A stretch of DNA of 64,000 nucleotides. Source: UBA6168 sp964442355. GTDB lineage: Bacteria > Bacteroidota > Bacteroidia > Chitinophagales > Saprospiraceae. A model generated the notes under the pieces. That model saw nothing but the letters and a program-made list of their open reading frames with translations. It ran no database searches and was not told the origin of the DNA. Where the stretch lies: positions 22,288-86,287 of the forward strand of contig CAYTZS010000003.1 in NCBI GenBank assembly GCA_964442355.1, given 5' to 3'. A program made the position numbers and the translations under genes. Of the stretch, positions 8,429 through 17,663 are shown one piece after another. Every line of letters starts with the position of its first letter. Within the stretch, counting starts at the first letter, position 1.

Positions 8429-11400
8429 TTAGAAATCAAAGATAGCACCCAAGAATACCCTACGTGGAAGGCTGTAGTTGTCTGGGTTCAACATCCTCCA
8501 CTGGTAGGAAGCCAAGTATGCTTCTGCGCTTTGGCCTGCACCTGTAGCGTTTGCAAGCAAGAGGGCACCACGGGCTGAGTTGAGGAAGCCGTCATCGTCT
8601 GGCTCGCCAGAGTAGGCATAAACGCCCTGGATGTTGCGCCTGTCAAACAGGTTGGAAACACGGACGTAAATGTTCATGCCAATGCTGCGCTTTGCACCTT
8701 CCTTCGTGAGGTTGAACTGCTTGTCCAACTGCATGTTGACCGTGCTGTTCCAAGGCAACCTTGAGCCGTTGACTGCACCTTTGATACCAGATGAACCGAA
8801 AGATTCTGGCTGGATGGCAGCTGTGAATGGACGACCAGAAACAGTGATGACTGCGACGTTCAAACCTGTGTTTGCAAGGATGTCAAGACCTGCAATGCGA
8901 GGACCATTGTATGCTTTGCCTGAACCGTAGCGGTAGTCAACGATGGCACTGATGCGGTGACGCTCGTCGTAGCTCATTGGGAACAGCGTACGCTGGATAC
9001 CCCTTGAGCCCAAGCTCCTTGAAGATTCAGTATTCGAACCTGTGCCATCAGCAAACTGGAGTGTATAGGCCAAGTTCATCTGAATGTTGCCAGTCCTGCG
9101 GAGGTCATAGCTAACAGAGAATGCCTTAACCGTTGCAAAGTCCAAGTTGTCGAAAGTCTCGTAGGCGTTGACCGGAGCTGGCACATACAGGTAGTAGCGG
9201 CTCTGAATCATGTCACGAAGTTCCTTGTAGTAAGCAGAGAGTTTCAAGGCAGAGTTGGCACCAACCCTTTGCTGGAAACCCAACTCATAGGTCACTGTGC
9301 GCTCTGGCTTCAGGTTGGCGTTGCTGCGCAATCCACTACCATTTTGCTCCCAGTAGAAGTAAGTCAATGGGCTAACTTGTGAGTTGGATGGTGGACGCTG
9401 AACGAGTACGTCGTAGTTGGCGAAGAAGTTTGCCTCGTCAGAAATCGGGAACGAGAATGCCAAACGGGGCATCCAGTTGATTTGTGGCGTGTAATCTTCG
9501 AAGGAGATGTCTGGATCGAAGTTACGGTTAGTGATGTCACGCTTGGTTTCATCGTCTTCTGCATAGCGAGGATAAACGATGGTACCACCAAAGACATCAG
9601 AACCATCGTTGGCAGGTGCACCATTCGGGAAGTACCAAGTATTATCGTCACGGTAAGCTTTTACCGTCTCGCCACCGTCGCTAGTCACGTACACTTTGAA
9701 GTCATCGGCGATGTTGCCTGGCCGCTCACCTCCAAAACGGGATTGGAAGTCTGAAGCCGTCATTACGTCGTAAAGTGAGTATGGATCTTTCAATACTTTG
9801 GTGTTGGCATCGAAACGGTCAACACGCACACCCACCCGGAAGAACACGTCCCTGAATTTGAACTTGTCCTGGATGTAGGCAGCTTGATAGTTTGGCTCAA
9901 AAGCAGCAACTGGGAATGTACGGATGCCGTTTTCGTCAGTTGCCGTGAAGAAGTCTTCAAATGTGATACCGTCGAGGCGGTTGCCGAGGTAGTCATATCC
10001 CCAGTAGTTTATCAAACCATCGTCGTTCAACTCACGAGCCGAGAACATGTCAAGGCTAAGATCGTTTGGATCAAAGCCATCCACGTTGACGTACTGGTTG
10101 AGCGGTATGTTCAATTTCTCGCGTACCCTTTTGAAGAAAAGGTTGTCCGAGCTTCCAGTAACGGTAGCTGGTGCGTAAATAGGAACGTCAATTGAATCAA
10201 CGAAAATCTCGCCAGTAGGTACTATAATCGTGGTTCTCGTGCCCGGTTGGTAACCCACTATCTGGGTTGAATCAAGACCTTGACCTTCGATGTGCTCGTT
10301 GGCGTGAAGCCTTGCAGAGTTCCAAAGTCCACGTGGATTGATGTCATAGCCACGTTGGATGGACTGCTCGTAAAGAATACCGAATTGAATGTTGTGACGG
10401 TTGCTACCTGAACCGCCTGGCACCAATTCGAAAGAAGTATTTGCGTTGAAAGTGTAAAGCTCACTTTCACGCTTTTGGTTGAGGTTGTAAACAGAACCTA
10501 TGTTAACGTGGTGGTCAGACCATACGTTTGACAAGGTTGTTGGTGTACGACCGTTGATGGTTTCAAAATCAGCAAAATCGTTGAAATCGGCACCATTGTT
10601 AGGAATGTAACGGGTCAATACAGGATTGATGTCCGTGTTTGGCGTGTAGCTATTCAGAATCCTAGTATAGTCAACCTGGCCATCATACAAAACAAGCGTA
10701 TCTTGGTTTGAAAAGTCCTCAATCACATCGATAGTAGGATCCCAAGTCAGGTCGTACTTTCCGATGTAGCCGTAGTTGAAAAGGTTGTCACCGTGGCGAG
10801 GGTCAGCCACCTTGGATTTGGCCAACTCATAGCCAAATTGGAGGGTATAAACTGCATTCTGGATAACAGAGCCTTTGTTTTCTGAGCCTGAAGTGTTACC
10901 GCCCAACCTGTGACGGAAGCGGAAGTTACCACGCAAGCGGGAGTCATCTGCTGTTGGGTTGTTGTGCGAGTTAAATACACGCCAGTTTCCTGGAGTGAAT
11001 TTGTTCTCAATATTATAATAGGTGCCAGACAGCGTGACGTCAATGTTTTTGCCAAGGTTGGCATCAATCTTACCATTGAGGTCAAGAGTCGTACGGTCTT
11101 CGTTAGGGCGGTATTCAAGTTTGTTTACGCCCGTGTTGTCAACGTACTGCGCTTCTGGGTAAACAGTAGCTCCAACAATACGAATTGGATTAGCCTCTAG
11201 CTGGTCACGCACCTCATCAGTGATGCTATAAACTGGGATAGCAGGAGGATCGTCGTCTTTGTTGTACTGATACTGGCCATTGATACGGTAGCCAAGCAAC
11301 GTCTTACCACCTTTCTTTACAAGGGGACCGCTCAACTGCAAGCTTAAGAGGTCTTGGTAGTAAGGATCTGTAAGCCTTGAGGTCTCAATCTCCACGCCAC

Positions 11401-12088
11401 CGCTGAATGCCTCTGATGGGCCTTTCGTGGTGATTGAGATTACACCACCAGTAACGTCGCCGTAGCGAGCTTCGACACCACCTGTGATAACCTGCAACTC
11501 TTCGATGGCCTGCTTTGGAGGCAGGTTACCCGAAACCCGCACACCATCTATGAAATAGAGTGTGGAGCTGGAACGGGAACCACGAATGTTGAGCGCACCG
11601 CCTTCGTCAGCGGATGCAACACCAGCGGTATAGGAGGCCAGGGCATTTACGTCACGGGTAGGCAGTGCCTTAATTTGTTCAGAGGTCAAAGACCCGCCCG
11701 TGGTAGTGTTGTCCTGTTCGATAACTGGCCTTTCGTATTTGACAACTACCTCTACAAGCTGTACACCAGATGAAATCTTGGCGTCCAATTTGTTGGCTCT
11801 GCCGCCTACGATGACCATACCCGTGATCCTGGATGATTGGTACCCCGTAAAGGAGAACTCCACATCGTAGGTTCCAGGGTCAAGCGCCGAAATACTGTAG
11901 TAGCCTTCGATATCAGTTTCCGTTCCGGTCTTCAACTCTCCATTTTTGTAGAGGGCTACCGTTCCGAAAATGATAGGCTCGCCTGTTTCAGCATCAGTCA
12001 CTTTTCCTTCAAGCTTGGTCTGGGCAAAAGCCACGACCCCCGCTAGCAGGAAGGTGAATGTGAGTAGTAAATAACGTGCCATAAACAT
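8429..12088 (-). CDS. TonB-dependent outer-membrane receptor with N-terminal carboxypeptidase-regulatory-like domain
   Basis: The start at 12088 (or the ATG two codons inside, 12082) gives a signal peptide ending in VVAFAQ and a protein of about 1219 aa. Residues ~24-100 are a CarboxypepD_reg-like fold (KLEGKVTDAETGEPI ... DPGTYDVEFSFTGYQS). A plug domain follows (~115-215: LTSEQIKALPTRDVNALAS, ALNIRGSRSSSTLYFIDGVRV, VEARYGDVTGGVISITTKG). The remainder is a beta-barrel ending in the aromatic VFLGAIFDF. No SusD-type partner gene is adjacent, and the layout is Oar-like rather than SusC/SusD. The next genes downstream encode a large secreted protein and a PorV/PorQ-family protein, so the ligand may be delivered by, or be part of, those proteins. 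The substrate cannot be read from the sequence. Confidence 0.88.
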   Translation of the reverse strand: MFMARYLLLTFTFLLAGVVAFAQTKLEGKVTDAETGEPIIFGTVALYKNGELKTGTETDIEGYYSISALDPGTYDVEFSFTGYQSSRITGMVIVGGRANKLDAKISSGVQLVEVVVKYERPVIEQDNTTTGGSLTSEQIKALPTRDVNALASYTAGVASADEGGALNIRGSRSSSTLYFIDGVRVSGNLPPKQAIEELQVITGGVEARYGDVTGGVISITTKGPSEAFSGGVEIETSRLTDPYYQDLLSLQLSGPLVKKGGKTLLGYRINGQYQYNKDDDPPAIPVYSITDEVRDQLEANPIRIVGATVYPEAQYVDNTGVNKLEYRPNEDRTTLDLNGKIDANLGKNIDVTLSGTYYNIENKFTPGNWRVFNSHNNPTADDSRLRGNFRFRHRLGGNTSGSENKGSVIQNAVYTLQFGYELAKSKVADPRHGDNLFNYGYIGKYDLTWDPTIDVIEDFSNQDTLVLYDGQVDYTRILNSYTPNTDINPVLTRYIPNNGADFNDFADFETINGRTPTTLSNVWSDHHVNIGSVYNLNQKRESELYTFNANTSFELVPGGSGSNRHNIQFGILYEQSIQRGYDINPRGLWNSARLHANEHIEGQGLDSTQIVGYQPGTRTTIIVPTGEIFVDSIDVPIYAPATVTGSSDNLFFKRVREKLNIPLNQYVNVDGFDPNDLSLDMFSARELNDDGLINYWGYDYLGNRLDGITFEDFFTATDENGIRTFPVAAFEPNYQAAYIQDKFKFRDVFFRVGVRVDRFDANTKVLKDPYSLYDVMTASDFQSRFGGERPGNIADDFKVYVTSDGGETVKAYRDDNTWYFPNGAPANDGSDVFGGTIVYPRYAEDDETKRDITNRNFDPDISFEDYTPQINWMPRLAFSFPISDEANFFANYDVLVQRPPSNSQVSPLTYFYWEQNGSGLRSNANLKPERTVTYELGFQQRVGANSALKLSAYYKELRDMIQSRYYLYVPAPVNAYETFDNLDFATVKAFSVSYDLRRTGNIQMNLAYTLQFADGTGSNTESSRSLGSRGIQRTLFPMSYDERHRISAIVDYRYGSGKAYNGPRIAGLDILANTGLNVAVITVSGRPFTAAIQPESFGSSGIKGAVNGSRLPWNSTVNMQLDKQFNLTKEGAKRSIGMNIYVRVSNLFDRRNIQGVYAYSGEPDDDGFLNSARGALLLANATGAGQSAEAYLASYQWRMLNPDNYSLPRRVFLGAIFDF

Positions 12089-12260
12089 GAGTTTTATTTG
12101 TAATGAAAATTTAAGCGAAAATGCAACTAGTAGAAAGTGCGCAAACTTAGTGAAAGATACTTTCCCCACAAAATCAACTGTGACACCTAAAAATTGAAAA
12201 TGCGGGTAGTGTCAAATGCGTTCCCAAAAAGCTAGGTAAACAGGCCTTTTGCTCACGATA

Positions 12261-12268
12261 CAAATGTA
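12261..12268 (-). promoter_or_regulatory. Putative -7 element for the receptor operon
   Basis: In the minus direction the bases read TACATTTG, a full match to the Bacteroidota -7 consensus TAnnTTTG. No good -33 element is seen at the usual spacing. Transcription would begin near 12254, leaving a 5' leader of about 165 bases. Confidence 0.35.
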
Positions 12269-12652
12269 GTGTGGTCATGCTTTTTACACTTGCCATTCTG
12301 CATCAAAAGTCAGCTTTTTGATGACTACTCTTTTTCAATAGAAACAATCGCCCTTAAACATTAAACACCAAGTGTGGTAGAAGAAAGAAAAGCTTTAAGA
12401 GAAAAGAATCATTACTAACAACTTGATTTTTAAACACTTATCTTTAAAGTCAAGATAAATCCATTCCTACATTTTCAGTTGTAAAAGTGCCTACACAAAG
12501 TCTATTGGCAGGGAAGCAGGAGGAAATTCACCCAAAAATCAGGTTTTTGAGCTAAAGAAAAAGCTATCAACAATTGTAAGATTGCAAGTAGTCTTGAGTG
12601 CTGACATCAGCTTTTGCAACCCTCCTGACAATTTGGAGCTACCCTAGAAAAC

Positions 12653-12679
12653 AAAAAAGCCCTGCCAAAGGCGAGGGCT
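12653..12679 (-). terminator. Intrinsic terminator (minus strand, second of two)
   Basis: AGCCCT-GCC pairs with GGC-AGGGCT around AAA with one bulged G (12658-12679). In the minus direction it is followed by a run of six T (12653-12658). No minus-strand gene ends here, so it must terminate or attenuate a leader or small RNA. Confidence 0.6.
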
Positions 12680-12731
12680 GAGAATCTGAACAGGATTAAT
12701 TTATCTGAATAAATGGAGAATTGAACTTCGG

Positions 12732-12762
12732 AAAAAAGGCGTGGCATCCCTAGGATGCCACG
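12732..12762 (-). terminator. Intrinsic terminator (minus strand, first of two)
   Basis: The arms CGTGGCATCC and GGATGCCACG are perfect over 10 bp with a 3-base loop. In the minus direction they are followed after two C by TTTTTT (12732-12737). This is a textbook terminator with no gene upstream of it on the minus strand. Confidence 0.65.
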
Positions 12763-12805
12763 GTGCTTAAAACTAAATGGTAATACATGAAACTTAAATA
12801 CAGAA

Positions 12806-12813
12806 CAAAGGTA
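12806..12813 (-). promoter_or_regulatory. Putative -7 element upstream of the two terminators
   Basis: The minus strand reads TACCTTTG, matching TAnnTTTG. A start near 12799 would give a transcript of roughly 65 or 145 bases, ending at the first or second terminator. The -33 region is not convincing. Confidence 0.3.
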
Positions 12814-12925
12814 GTTCCCGAGTGGCCGGGAAGACTACGCTGATTTTAACCAGTTTTGATTCAATTTTAACCAAAATGTCTATTTTCGCCAACGACTAGG
12901 TTAAATTTCATAAAGTCTATTGATT

Positions 12926-13810
12926 ATGAAAAGGGAAAAACCACTTTTTGAGAGTATTCAGCCATCCTTTGGTAGTTCGTTCACGGTTAGGCGTTTCACG
13001 GAAGAGCACTGCTCTAGTCTACCCTACTGGCACTGCCATCCTGAGTACGAAATCGTCTTCATTTCCAACGGTCGGGGCAGACGCCAAATCGCCGACCACA
13101 TCAGCTATTACGATGAAGGTGACCTCATTTTCCTTGGGCCAAACATTCCTCACCTTGGCTTTGCGCAAGAGTTGTACGAACAGCACGTGGAGGTCGTGGT
13201 ACAGATGCGGGGTGATTTTTTGGGCAAGGACTTCTTGGAAAGGCCAGAGTTGCAGGCAGTGCAACAGCTTTTTGAACGAGCAAAATCAGGTGTGACATTC
13301 CACGGACATACACGCTGGGAAGTGGGGCAAATCCTTCAAAGGATGGTGGATATGGATAATTTTTTCCGGTTAGTAGAATTGTTAAAAGTGCTGCAAATCA
13401 TGGCCACGTCTCAGGAGTTTGTGCCGCTAAACATCAACTACATGAGTGCAGAAGTGAAGCCACAGGACCATTATCGGATGAAAAAAGTGTTTGATTTTGT
13501 GGAGGAAAACTTCAACCGTCAGTTTTCGCAGGATGAAGTGTCAGCCCATATCAACATGACCACACCTGCTTTTTGCCGATTCTTCAAGAAACTAAACCAC
13601 AAGGTTTTTACGGATTTCCTGAACGAATACCGAGTGGCACGAGCCTGCAACTTGCTGGCTGGAGATTCGCCAAGCATCAGCGCCACCTGCTTCGACAGTG
13701 GGTTCAACAACCTCTCGCATTTCAACAAACAGTTCAAGCAGGTAACTGGCCAAACACCCTCTGAATATCGCCGTGGGCTCCGCAATTTTGTACTCTCGCC
13801 TGCCGTTTGA
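12926..13810 (+). CDS. AraC family transcriptional regulator
   Basis: The ATG at 12926 gives 294 aa. Residues ~20-110 form a cupin-like sensory domain (PYWHCHPEYEIVFISNGRGRRQI, then YDEGDLIFLGPNIPH), the usual ligand-binding part of sugar-responsive AraC proteins. The last ~100 residues hold two helix-turn-helix units (FSQDEVSAHINMTTPAFCRFFKK and SISATCFDSGFNNLSHFNKQFKQVTGQTPSEYRR). The gene diverges from the receptor operon across an 837-bp spacer. It stands downstream of the rhamnose locus in the opposite orientation. It could regulate the receptor operon, the rhamnose locus or both. The effector cannot be told from sequence, though rhamnose or a related sugar is plausible. Confidence 0.88.
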   Translation: MKREKPLFESIQPSFGSSFTVRRFTEEHCSSLPYWHCHPEYEIVFISNGRGRRQIADHISYYDEGDLIFLGPNIPHLGFAQELYEQHVEVVVQMRGDFLGKDFLERPELQAVQQLFERAKSGVTFHGHTRWEVGQILQRMVDMDNFFRLVELLKVLQIMATSQEFVPLNINYMSAEVKPQDHYRMKKVFDFVEENFNRQFSQDEVSAHINMTTPAFCRFFKKLNHKVFTDFLNEYRVARACNLLAGDSPSISATCFDSGFNNLSHFNKQFKQVTGQTPSEYRRGLRNFVLSPAV

Positions 13811-14009
13811 GTTTGGTGAACCGCAAATTGACTTTTGGACAAAATATTTTGCAAAAAATCAGCATCTTTTCCAACCATTTGCAAAAAATGACCGTCTATT
13901 GACTTAAAATTGCATTCAAAATGAAAGCGGTAGGCCTGATTTTTTGGACACGCACCCCAACGGCCTAATTTTATGAATAAGTTTTTATCACCCTCTAAAT
14001 TCTCTCGCA

Positions 14010-14243
14010 ATGAAAAAATCTACGTCTTCTAAATTCTTGATGGTGGGCTTGATAGCAGCTAGCCTTTTCTGCTACACTAACTTGCAGTTCAAAGCCAATG
14101 ACAATGTTGGCAATGATTTGAGTTCCAACGTTAGGGAAATAATCGAAGCTGAACAGCACGAATCCACAGATATTGCAGTCCCGGACGTCTCGCTGGTGAA
14201 GCGCCTGTTGAATGTCACAAAAATTGTGCTGCCGAAGGACTAA
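14010..14243 (+). CDS. Small secreted or membrane-anchored peptide, unknown function
   Basis: This 77-aa protein starts with a lysine/serine n-region and a hydrophobic stretch (FLMVGLIAASLFCY), consistent with a signal peptide or a single anchor. The mature part is short, acidic, then basic at the end (VSLVKRLLNVTKIVLPKD). I recognise no family. The stop codon overlaps the last codon of the convergent MBL-fold gene by four bases. It may be translated but has no supporting homology that I can name. Confidence 0.5.
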   Translation: MKKSTSSKFLMVGLIAASLFCYTNLQFKANDNVGNDLSSNVREIIEAEQHESTDIAVPDVSLVKRLLNVTKIVLPKD

Positions 14244-15133
14244 CCCTGTTTGGCGCTTTTGGTCCAATACCTGTAAAGCCCGGCAACGCTCATGTCAGCC
14301 GGGTTGGCCAATTCGTAGCTTGTTCGCTCAGATTCACTCAATGCCGCTGGCTTCAACTGCTGCTCGACATAAGCCTTGAACTGCGGCATGACCTCATCAA
14401 TCGGAGTGCCTTTTTCCCAAAATGGTTTTATCCAGTTTGCCCAGTTTTGAAGCCTACCTTCCAATTCTATCAAGTGCGCTTTGGGGTTTGTCACCTCCCC
14501 GAAATGGGTCAGGTAAAGCGACTTGAATCGCCTGTTTCGCAAAAAAGCCAGTGACGCCCGCCAATCTTCAATATTGATGTCTGGTGGTGGGCAAGGTGGC
14601 ATTGCCGGGCCAGCACTCCCAATCCTCACACCTGCAACATCCCCAGTGAAGGCCACCCCCTTGACCTCCCAAGCGACATGGTGAATTGCATGGCCAGGCG
14701 TATGCAACGCCCTAAAGCCCACGCCTCCGATGGTCACTTTTTCCAGATTGCTCATTGCTCGCAACTGATTGGCAGGTATCGCCTGCATATCACCCCAAAG
14801 GCTATCCATTTCATCCAGATAAATACGACGAGCAGAAGTCATTAGCTTTTCAGGGTCCTGCAAATGTGGAACTCCAAGGGGATGCAGGTAAATTGTAGCT
14901 CCATGCTTGGCGAATAACCAAGCAGCTCCGGCATGGTCAAGATGGATATGGGTAATAAAAACATGCTTTATGTCGGTCGTTTTATAACCGTATTTTTTAA
15001 GCTCTACTTCAAGGTTGTGGAAAGTGGAGTGCGGTCCAGTTTCAATCAAAACAGGACCGACCGAGGTTTCGACTAGGAATGCAGCTATGGCCTGCTTTTG
15101 CTGTCGAAAATGGAGATCAAGAATTTTTATCAT
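14240..15133 (-). CDS. MBL-fold metallo-hydrolase
   Basis: The ATG at 15133 gives 297 aa with no signal peptide, so the protein is cytoplasmic. The zinc site is plain: THIHLDHAGA supplies the HxHxDH motif, with further ligands in HTPGHAIHH and TGDVAG, and a late histidine in LTHFGE. The family covers lactonases, glyoxalase II-type thioesterases and related hydrolases. The gene is the last of the long minus-strand rhamnose locus, 140 bp after the FMN-dependent dehydrogenase. A role in hydrolysing a lactone or thioester in sugar or methylglyoxal metabolism would fit, but the substrate is not visible in the sequence. Confidence 0.82.
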   Translation of the reverse strand: MIKILDLHFRQQKQAIAAFLVETSVGPVLIETGPHSTFHNLEVELKKYGYKTTDIKHVFITHIHLDHAGAAWLFAKHGATIYLHPLGVPHLQDPEKLMTSARRIYLDEMDSLWGDMQAIPANQLRAMSNLEKVTIGGVGFRALHTPGHAIHHVAWEVKGVAFTGDVAGVRIGSAGPAMPPCPPPDINIEDWRASLAFLRNRRFKSLYLTHFGEVTNPKAHLIELEGRLQNWANWIKPFWEKGTPIDEVMPQFKAYVEQQLKPAALSESERTSYELANPADMSVAGLYRYWTKSAKQG

Positions 15134-15273
15134 GTCGTCCAAGGGGTTTGTTTATAGATTTTGGTACGGCAATCTACCTAATTCTGATAACTTTCAAAAC
15201 AACAGCAACCGAGCAAAGTTCTAATATGCCGCAATACGACAATAGGAAAGTTAAACGAGAGTACCAGACTCGA

Positions 15274-16425
15274 CTACCTACTCACCAAGTGCTTTGGAAA
15301 ATCCCCCACCCTCTCGCAGCAAACCTGCTCCATCACCTGCTGCAACTGTATTTTTAATATGGACATGGTATGATGCCCTCCGGCATCGCCCAGGGCAGCT
15401 ACTCCGTACATGAACGACCGCCCCATGAAGGTAAATTCCGCCCCGCTGGCCAAGGCCCTAGCCACATCCGGCCCTGTTCGGATGCCGCTGTCCATCATGA
15501 TTGTTATTTGGCCCTTGTACTTTTGGGCAATGCTAGCCAATGGCTTTATGGTTGATTGCCCAGCATCGAGTTGACGCCCGCCGTGGTTGGAGACGATGAT
15601 GCCGTCCAAACCCAAACGAATGGCCATATCCGTGTCTTCCTCGCTAGCTACCCCTTTGAGCACCATCTTTCCCTTCCACATATCCCGCAATGGCTTCAGC
15701 TTTTCCTCGTTCAGCCTCCCTGAAAAAGTTTCGTTCATGGTTTTGCCCAACTGCTTGATGTCCATGTTTTTTGGAAAATAACGCATCATGGTCTTGAATT
15801 GGGGCCTGCCATATCGTAAGGTATTAATCGCCCAAGTCGGCCTTCCCAATATTTGTAGTATGTTATTGAATGTCATTTTCGGTGGCATGGCCAAGCCATT
15901 TCGAATATCTCTTGGCCGATACCCAAAAGTTGGAACATCGCACAGCGCCACCAAAACTGGGCATTGCGCAGCTTGGGCTCGCTTGACAATATCATCCCGA
16001 AGTTTATTGTCGGCAGGATGGTACAATTGAAACCATGCACGGCCCTCTGTAATTTCACTGATGCGTTCAATACTTGATGTCGTTACCGTACTTAATATAA
16101 ATGGAATATTGTGCTCAAAAGCTGCCTTTGCCAGTATTTCTGGAGAATTTGGCCACATTAAACCTTGCAGACCGACAGGCGCCACACCAAACGGCGCATC
16201 ATATATATGACCAAAAAGCTCGGTCTTCATATCCGACGCAATATGCTTGGACAAATAATATGGCTTTAATTCTACCTCCCTGATTTCGGAGGTATTTTTA
16301 TGCAAATTGACCTCCTCATTGCAGCCGCCATCCAAGTATTCAAAGGCAAAACGGGGTATGCGCTTCATGGCCTTTTCTCGTAGGTCGTCAATGGCTGGAT
16401 ATTTTGCGTTGTATTCAAGTTTCAT
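15274..16425 (-). CDS. lldD: FMN-dependent alpha-hydroxy-acid dehydrogenase, probably L-lactate dehydrogenase
   Basis: The protein is 383 aa from the ATG at 16425. It is a TIM barrel of the LldD/glycolate oxidase family. The catalytic base region SNHGGRQLD is intact, as are the substrate and flavin contacts APVGLQGLMWP, STVTTSSIE, FQLYHPAD, MDSGIRTGPDVARAL and GRSFMYG. Such enzymes oxidise L-lactate to pyruvate, passing electrons to quinone or oxygen. The gene lies 5 bp after the sugar kinase and inside the rhamnose operon. The fused aldolase/dehydrogenase upstream would produce L-lactate from L-lactaldehyde, so this enzyme would complete the route to pyruvate. The lactate assignment rests on that context; other 2-hydroxy acids are possible. 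Confidence 0.8.
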   Translation of the reverse strand: MKLEYNAKYPAIDDLREKAMKRIPRFAFEYLDGGCNEEVNLHKNTSEIREVELKPYYLSKHIASDMKTELFGHIYDAPFGVAPVGLQGLMWPNSPEILAKAAFEHNIPFILSTVTTSSIERISEITEGRAWFQLYHPADNKLRDDIVKRAQAAQCPVLVALCDVPTFGYRPRDIRNGLAMPPKMTFNNILQILGRPTWAINTLRYGRPQFKTMMRYFPKNMDIKQLGKTMNETFSGRLNEEKLKPLRDMWKGKMVLKGVASEEDTDMAIRLGLDGIIVSNHGGRQLDAGQSTIKPLASIAQKYKGQITIMMDSGIRTGPDVARALASGAEFTFMGRSFMYGVAALGDAGGHHTMSILKIQLQQVMEQVCCERVGDFPKHLVSR

Positions 16426-16430
16426 ACTGT

Positions 16431-17660
16431 TCAAATTTTTCTTACCTCCACCAAATTTGAGGGCAACGGTTTCTCGTTCCAATGCCCATGAATGGCAATC
16501 GCTGCACCAAGCGCCGATGCCTGTGCTACTTCAGCAGCGTAAACTTCCTTTCCGGGAAACGCCTTGGAAAGCAGCGACATAAAGATGGTGTTTTTTGAAA
16601 AACCGCCGTCCACGAAAATTTTCCTGACGTCGTTCGTCAGAATTAATTTTATCGCAACTACCTGCTTATCAACAAGTTGTTTCAAAAATTCAAGATACTT
16701 ATTGCCTACCAGTCCAAGTTTCTCGGCATCTTCAAGATTACGAATCATCACTCCTTCCAGCCCCAAATCCCGAATAGCCATTTCGTGCTCATGCCCAGCA
16801 AATAGCCTCGAAGCCTTCACTGGCTTGCCCTGATAACTGAGGTAACACAAACAATCTTGCGCCAACTCATAGGGCGTAAGAGGATTGTCGTTAAATGGGT
16901 TCATGGCGATGTTCCATGTGCCCGTGGAGAGTAGCACAAATGGCTCGCCGAAACTAGCAAGATATGGTATCAAAGCGGCGGAGCTGTCGTGCAGGCCAAT
17001 GCCGATTTTAGGAGACTGGTCAGCGGTCACTGCTGATTGGTGGATTGGAGGAAACTTTTCGGCCAAACCCTCCATATTCACCCATTCGTGGTAGTTGTTT
17101 TTTTTAAAATCCCAGAGCATAGTATGACAGCCAATGCTGGTAATTTCACTGAATAATTCACCACCTATAACATAGCTTAAGAACTGTGGCAAATGCAGCG
17201 CATATTTAATTCGATTAAAAATATCGGGCTGCTCATATTTAATGCGATATAATTGCAACCCTGAATTAAGACTACCCAAAACAGGCGAAGCAGTTTCGCT
17301 GGCAAGTTTAGTTTCGCCACCATGTTTTTCAAAAAAATCTTGCTGTAATGGTGTTGGGAACGGCTTTAAGTAATTGTACATTGGCGTTAAGATTTCACCC
17401 TTTTCATCCAAATAGACAAAACTGGCTCCATAAGCTGAAATATTGACCGCATTGATTTGAAAATCAGGCACTTGCAGGACCTCCAACAATGATACCTTCA
17501 TCCATTTTACCAACAAATGCACATCCTCACAGGGGTCACCATCCTCGTCTTTTGTCTCTGGCAAATGCTCGCTTTTTTCATAAACTACGTGATATTGCTC
17601 ATCGAAGACGAAGAGTTTTTTGTTGGTTTTGCCGATGTCGAAGATGGCGATGTGCGGCAT
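16431..17660 (-). CDS. FGGY-family carbohydrate kinase, probably L-rhamnulokinase
   Basis: The 409-aa protein opens with the ATPase phosphate-binding motif IFDIGKTNKKLFVFD. It carries a central SAYGASFVYLDEKG segment and the second ATP motif IPYLASFGEPFVLLSTGTWNIAMNP. Near the end VDGGFSKNTIFMSLLSKAF is typical of FGGY kinases. It is somewhat shorter than the usual 450-500 aa. Four bp separate it from the isomerase and five from the dehydrogenase, indicating one operon. Phosphorylation of L-rhamnulose to L-rhamnulose-1-phosphate is required between the isomerase and the aldolase encoded beside it, so that role is inferred. Sequence alone does not exclude L-fuculose as substrate. Confidence 0.82.
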   Translation of the reverse strand: MPHIAIFDIGKTNKKLFVFDEQYHVVYEKSEHLPETKDEDGDPCEDVHLLVKWMKVSLLEVLQVPDFQINAVNISAYGASFVYLDEKGEILTPMYNYLKPFPTPLQQDFFEKHGGETKLASETASPVLGSLNSGLQLYRIKYEQPDIFNRIKYALHLPQFLSYVIGGELFSEITSIGCHTMLWDFKKNNYHEWVNMEGLAEKFPPIHQSAVTADQSPKIGIGLHDSSAALIPYLASFGEPFVLLSTGTWNIAMNPFNDNPLTPYELAQDCLCYLSYQGKPVKASRLFAGHEHEMAIRDLGLEGVMIRNLEDAEKLGLVGNKYLEFLKQLVDKQVVAIKLILTNDVRKIFVDGGFSKNTIFMSLLSKAFPGKEVYAAEVAQASALGAAIAIHGHWNEKPLPSNLVEVRKI

Positions 17661-17663
17661 GAT

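Larger units (their letters stand above)
12089..12925. other. 837-bp intergenic region between divergent genes
   Basis: I see no convincing protein gene. The region is AT-rich and holds two minus-strand -7-like sites (12261-12268 and 12806-12813) and two minus-strand stem-loop/T-run structures (12653-12679 and 12732-12762). It therefore contains the promoter region of the receptor operon and possibly a short minus-strand RNA. Confidence 0.5.

Noticed and set aside
8429..12088. Calling the receptor SusC/RagA
   Set aside because: There is no SusD/RagB partner and the following genes encode a secreted protein and a PorV-family barrel, so a general TonB-dependent receptor call is safer.
12082..12169. 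Longer start of the TonB-dependent receptor at 12169
   Set aside because: It would place a long non-signal stretch before the obvious signal peptide; 12088 or 12082 gives a normal leader.
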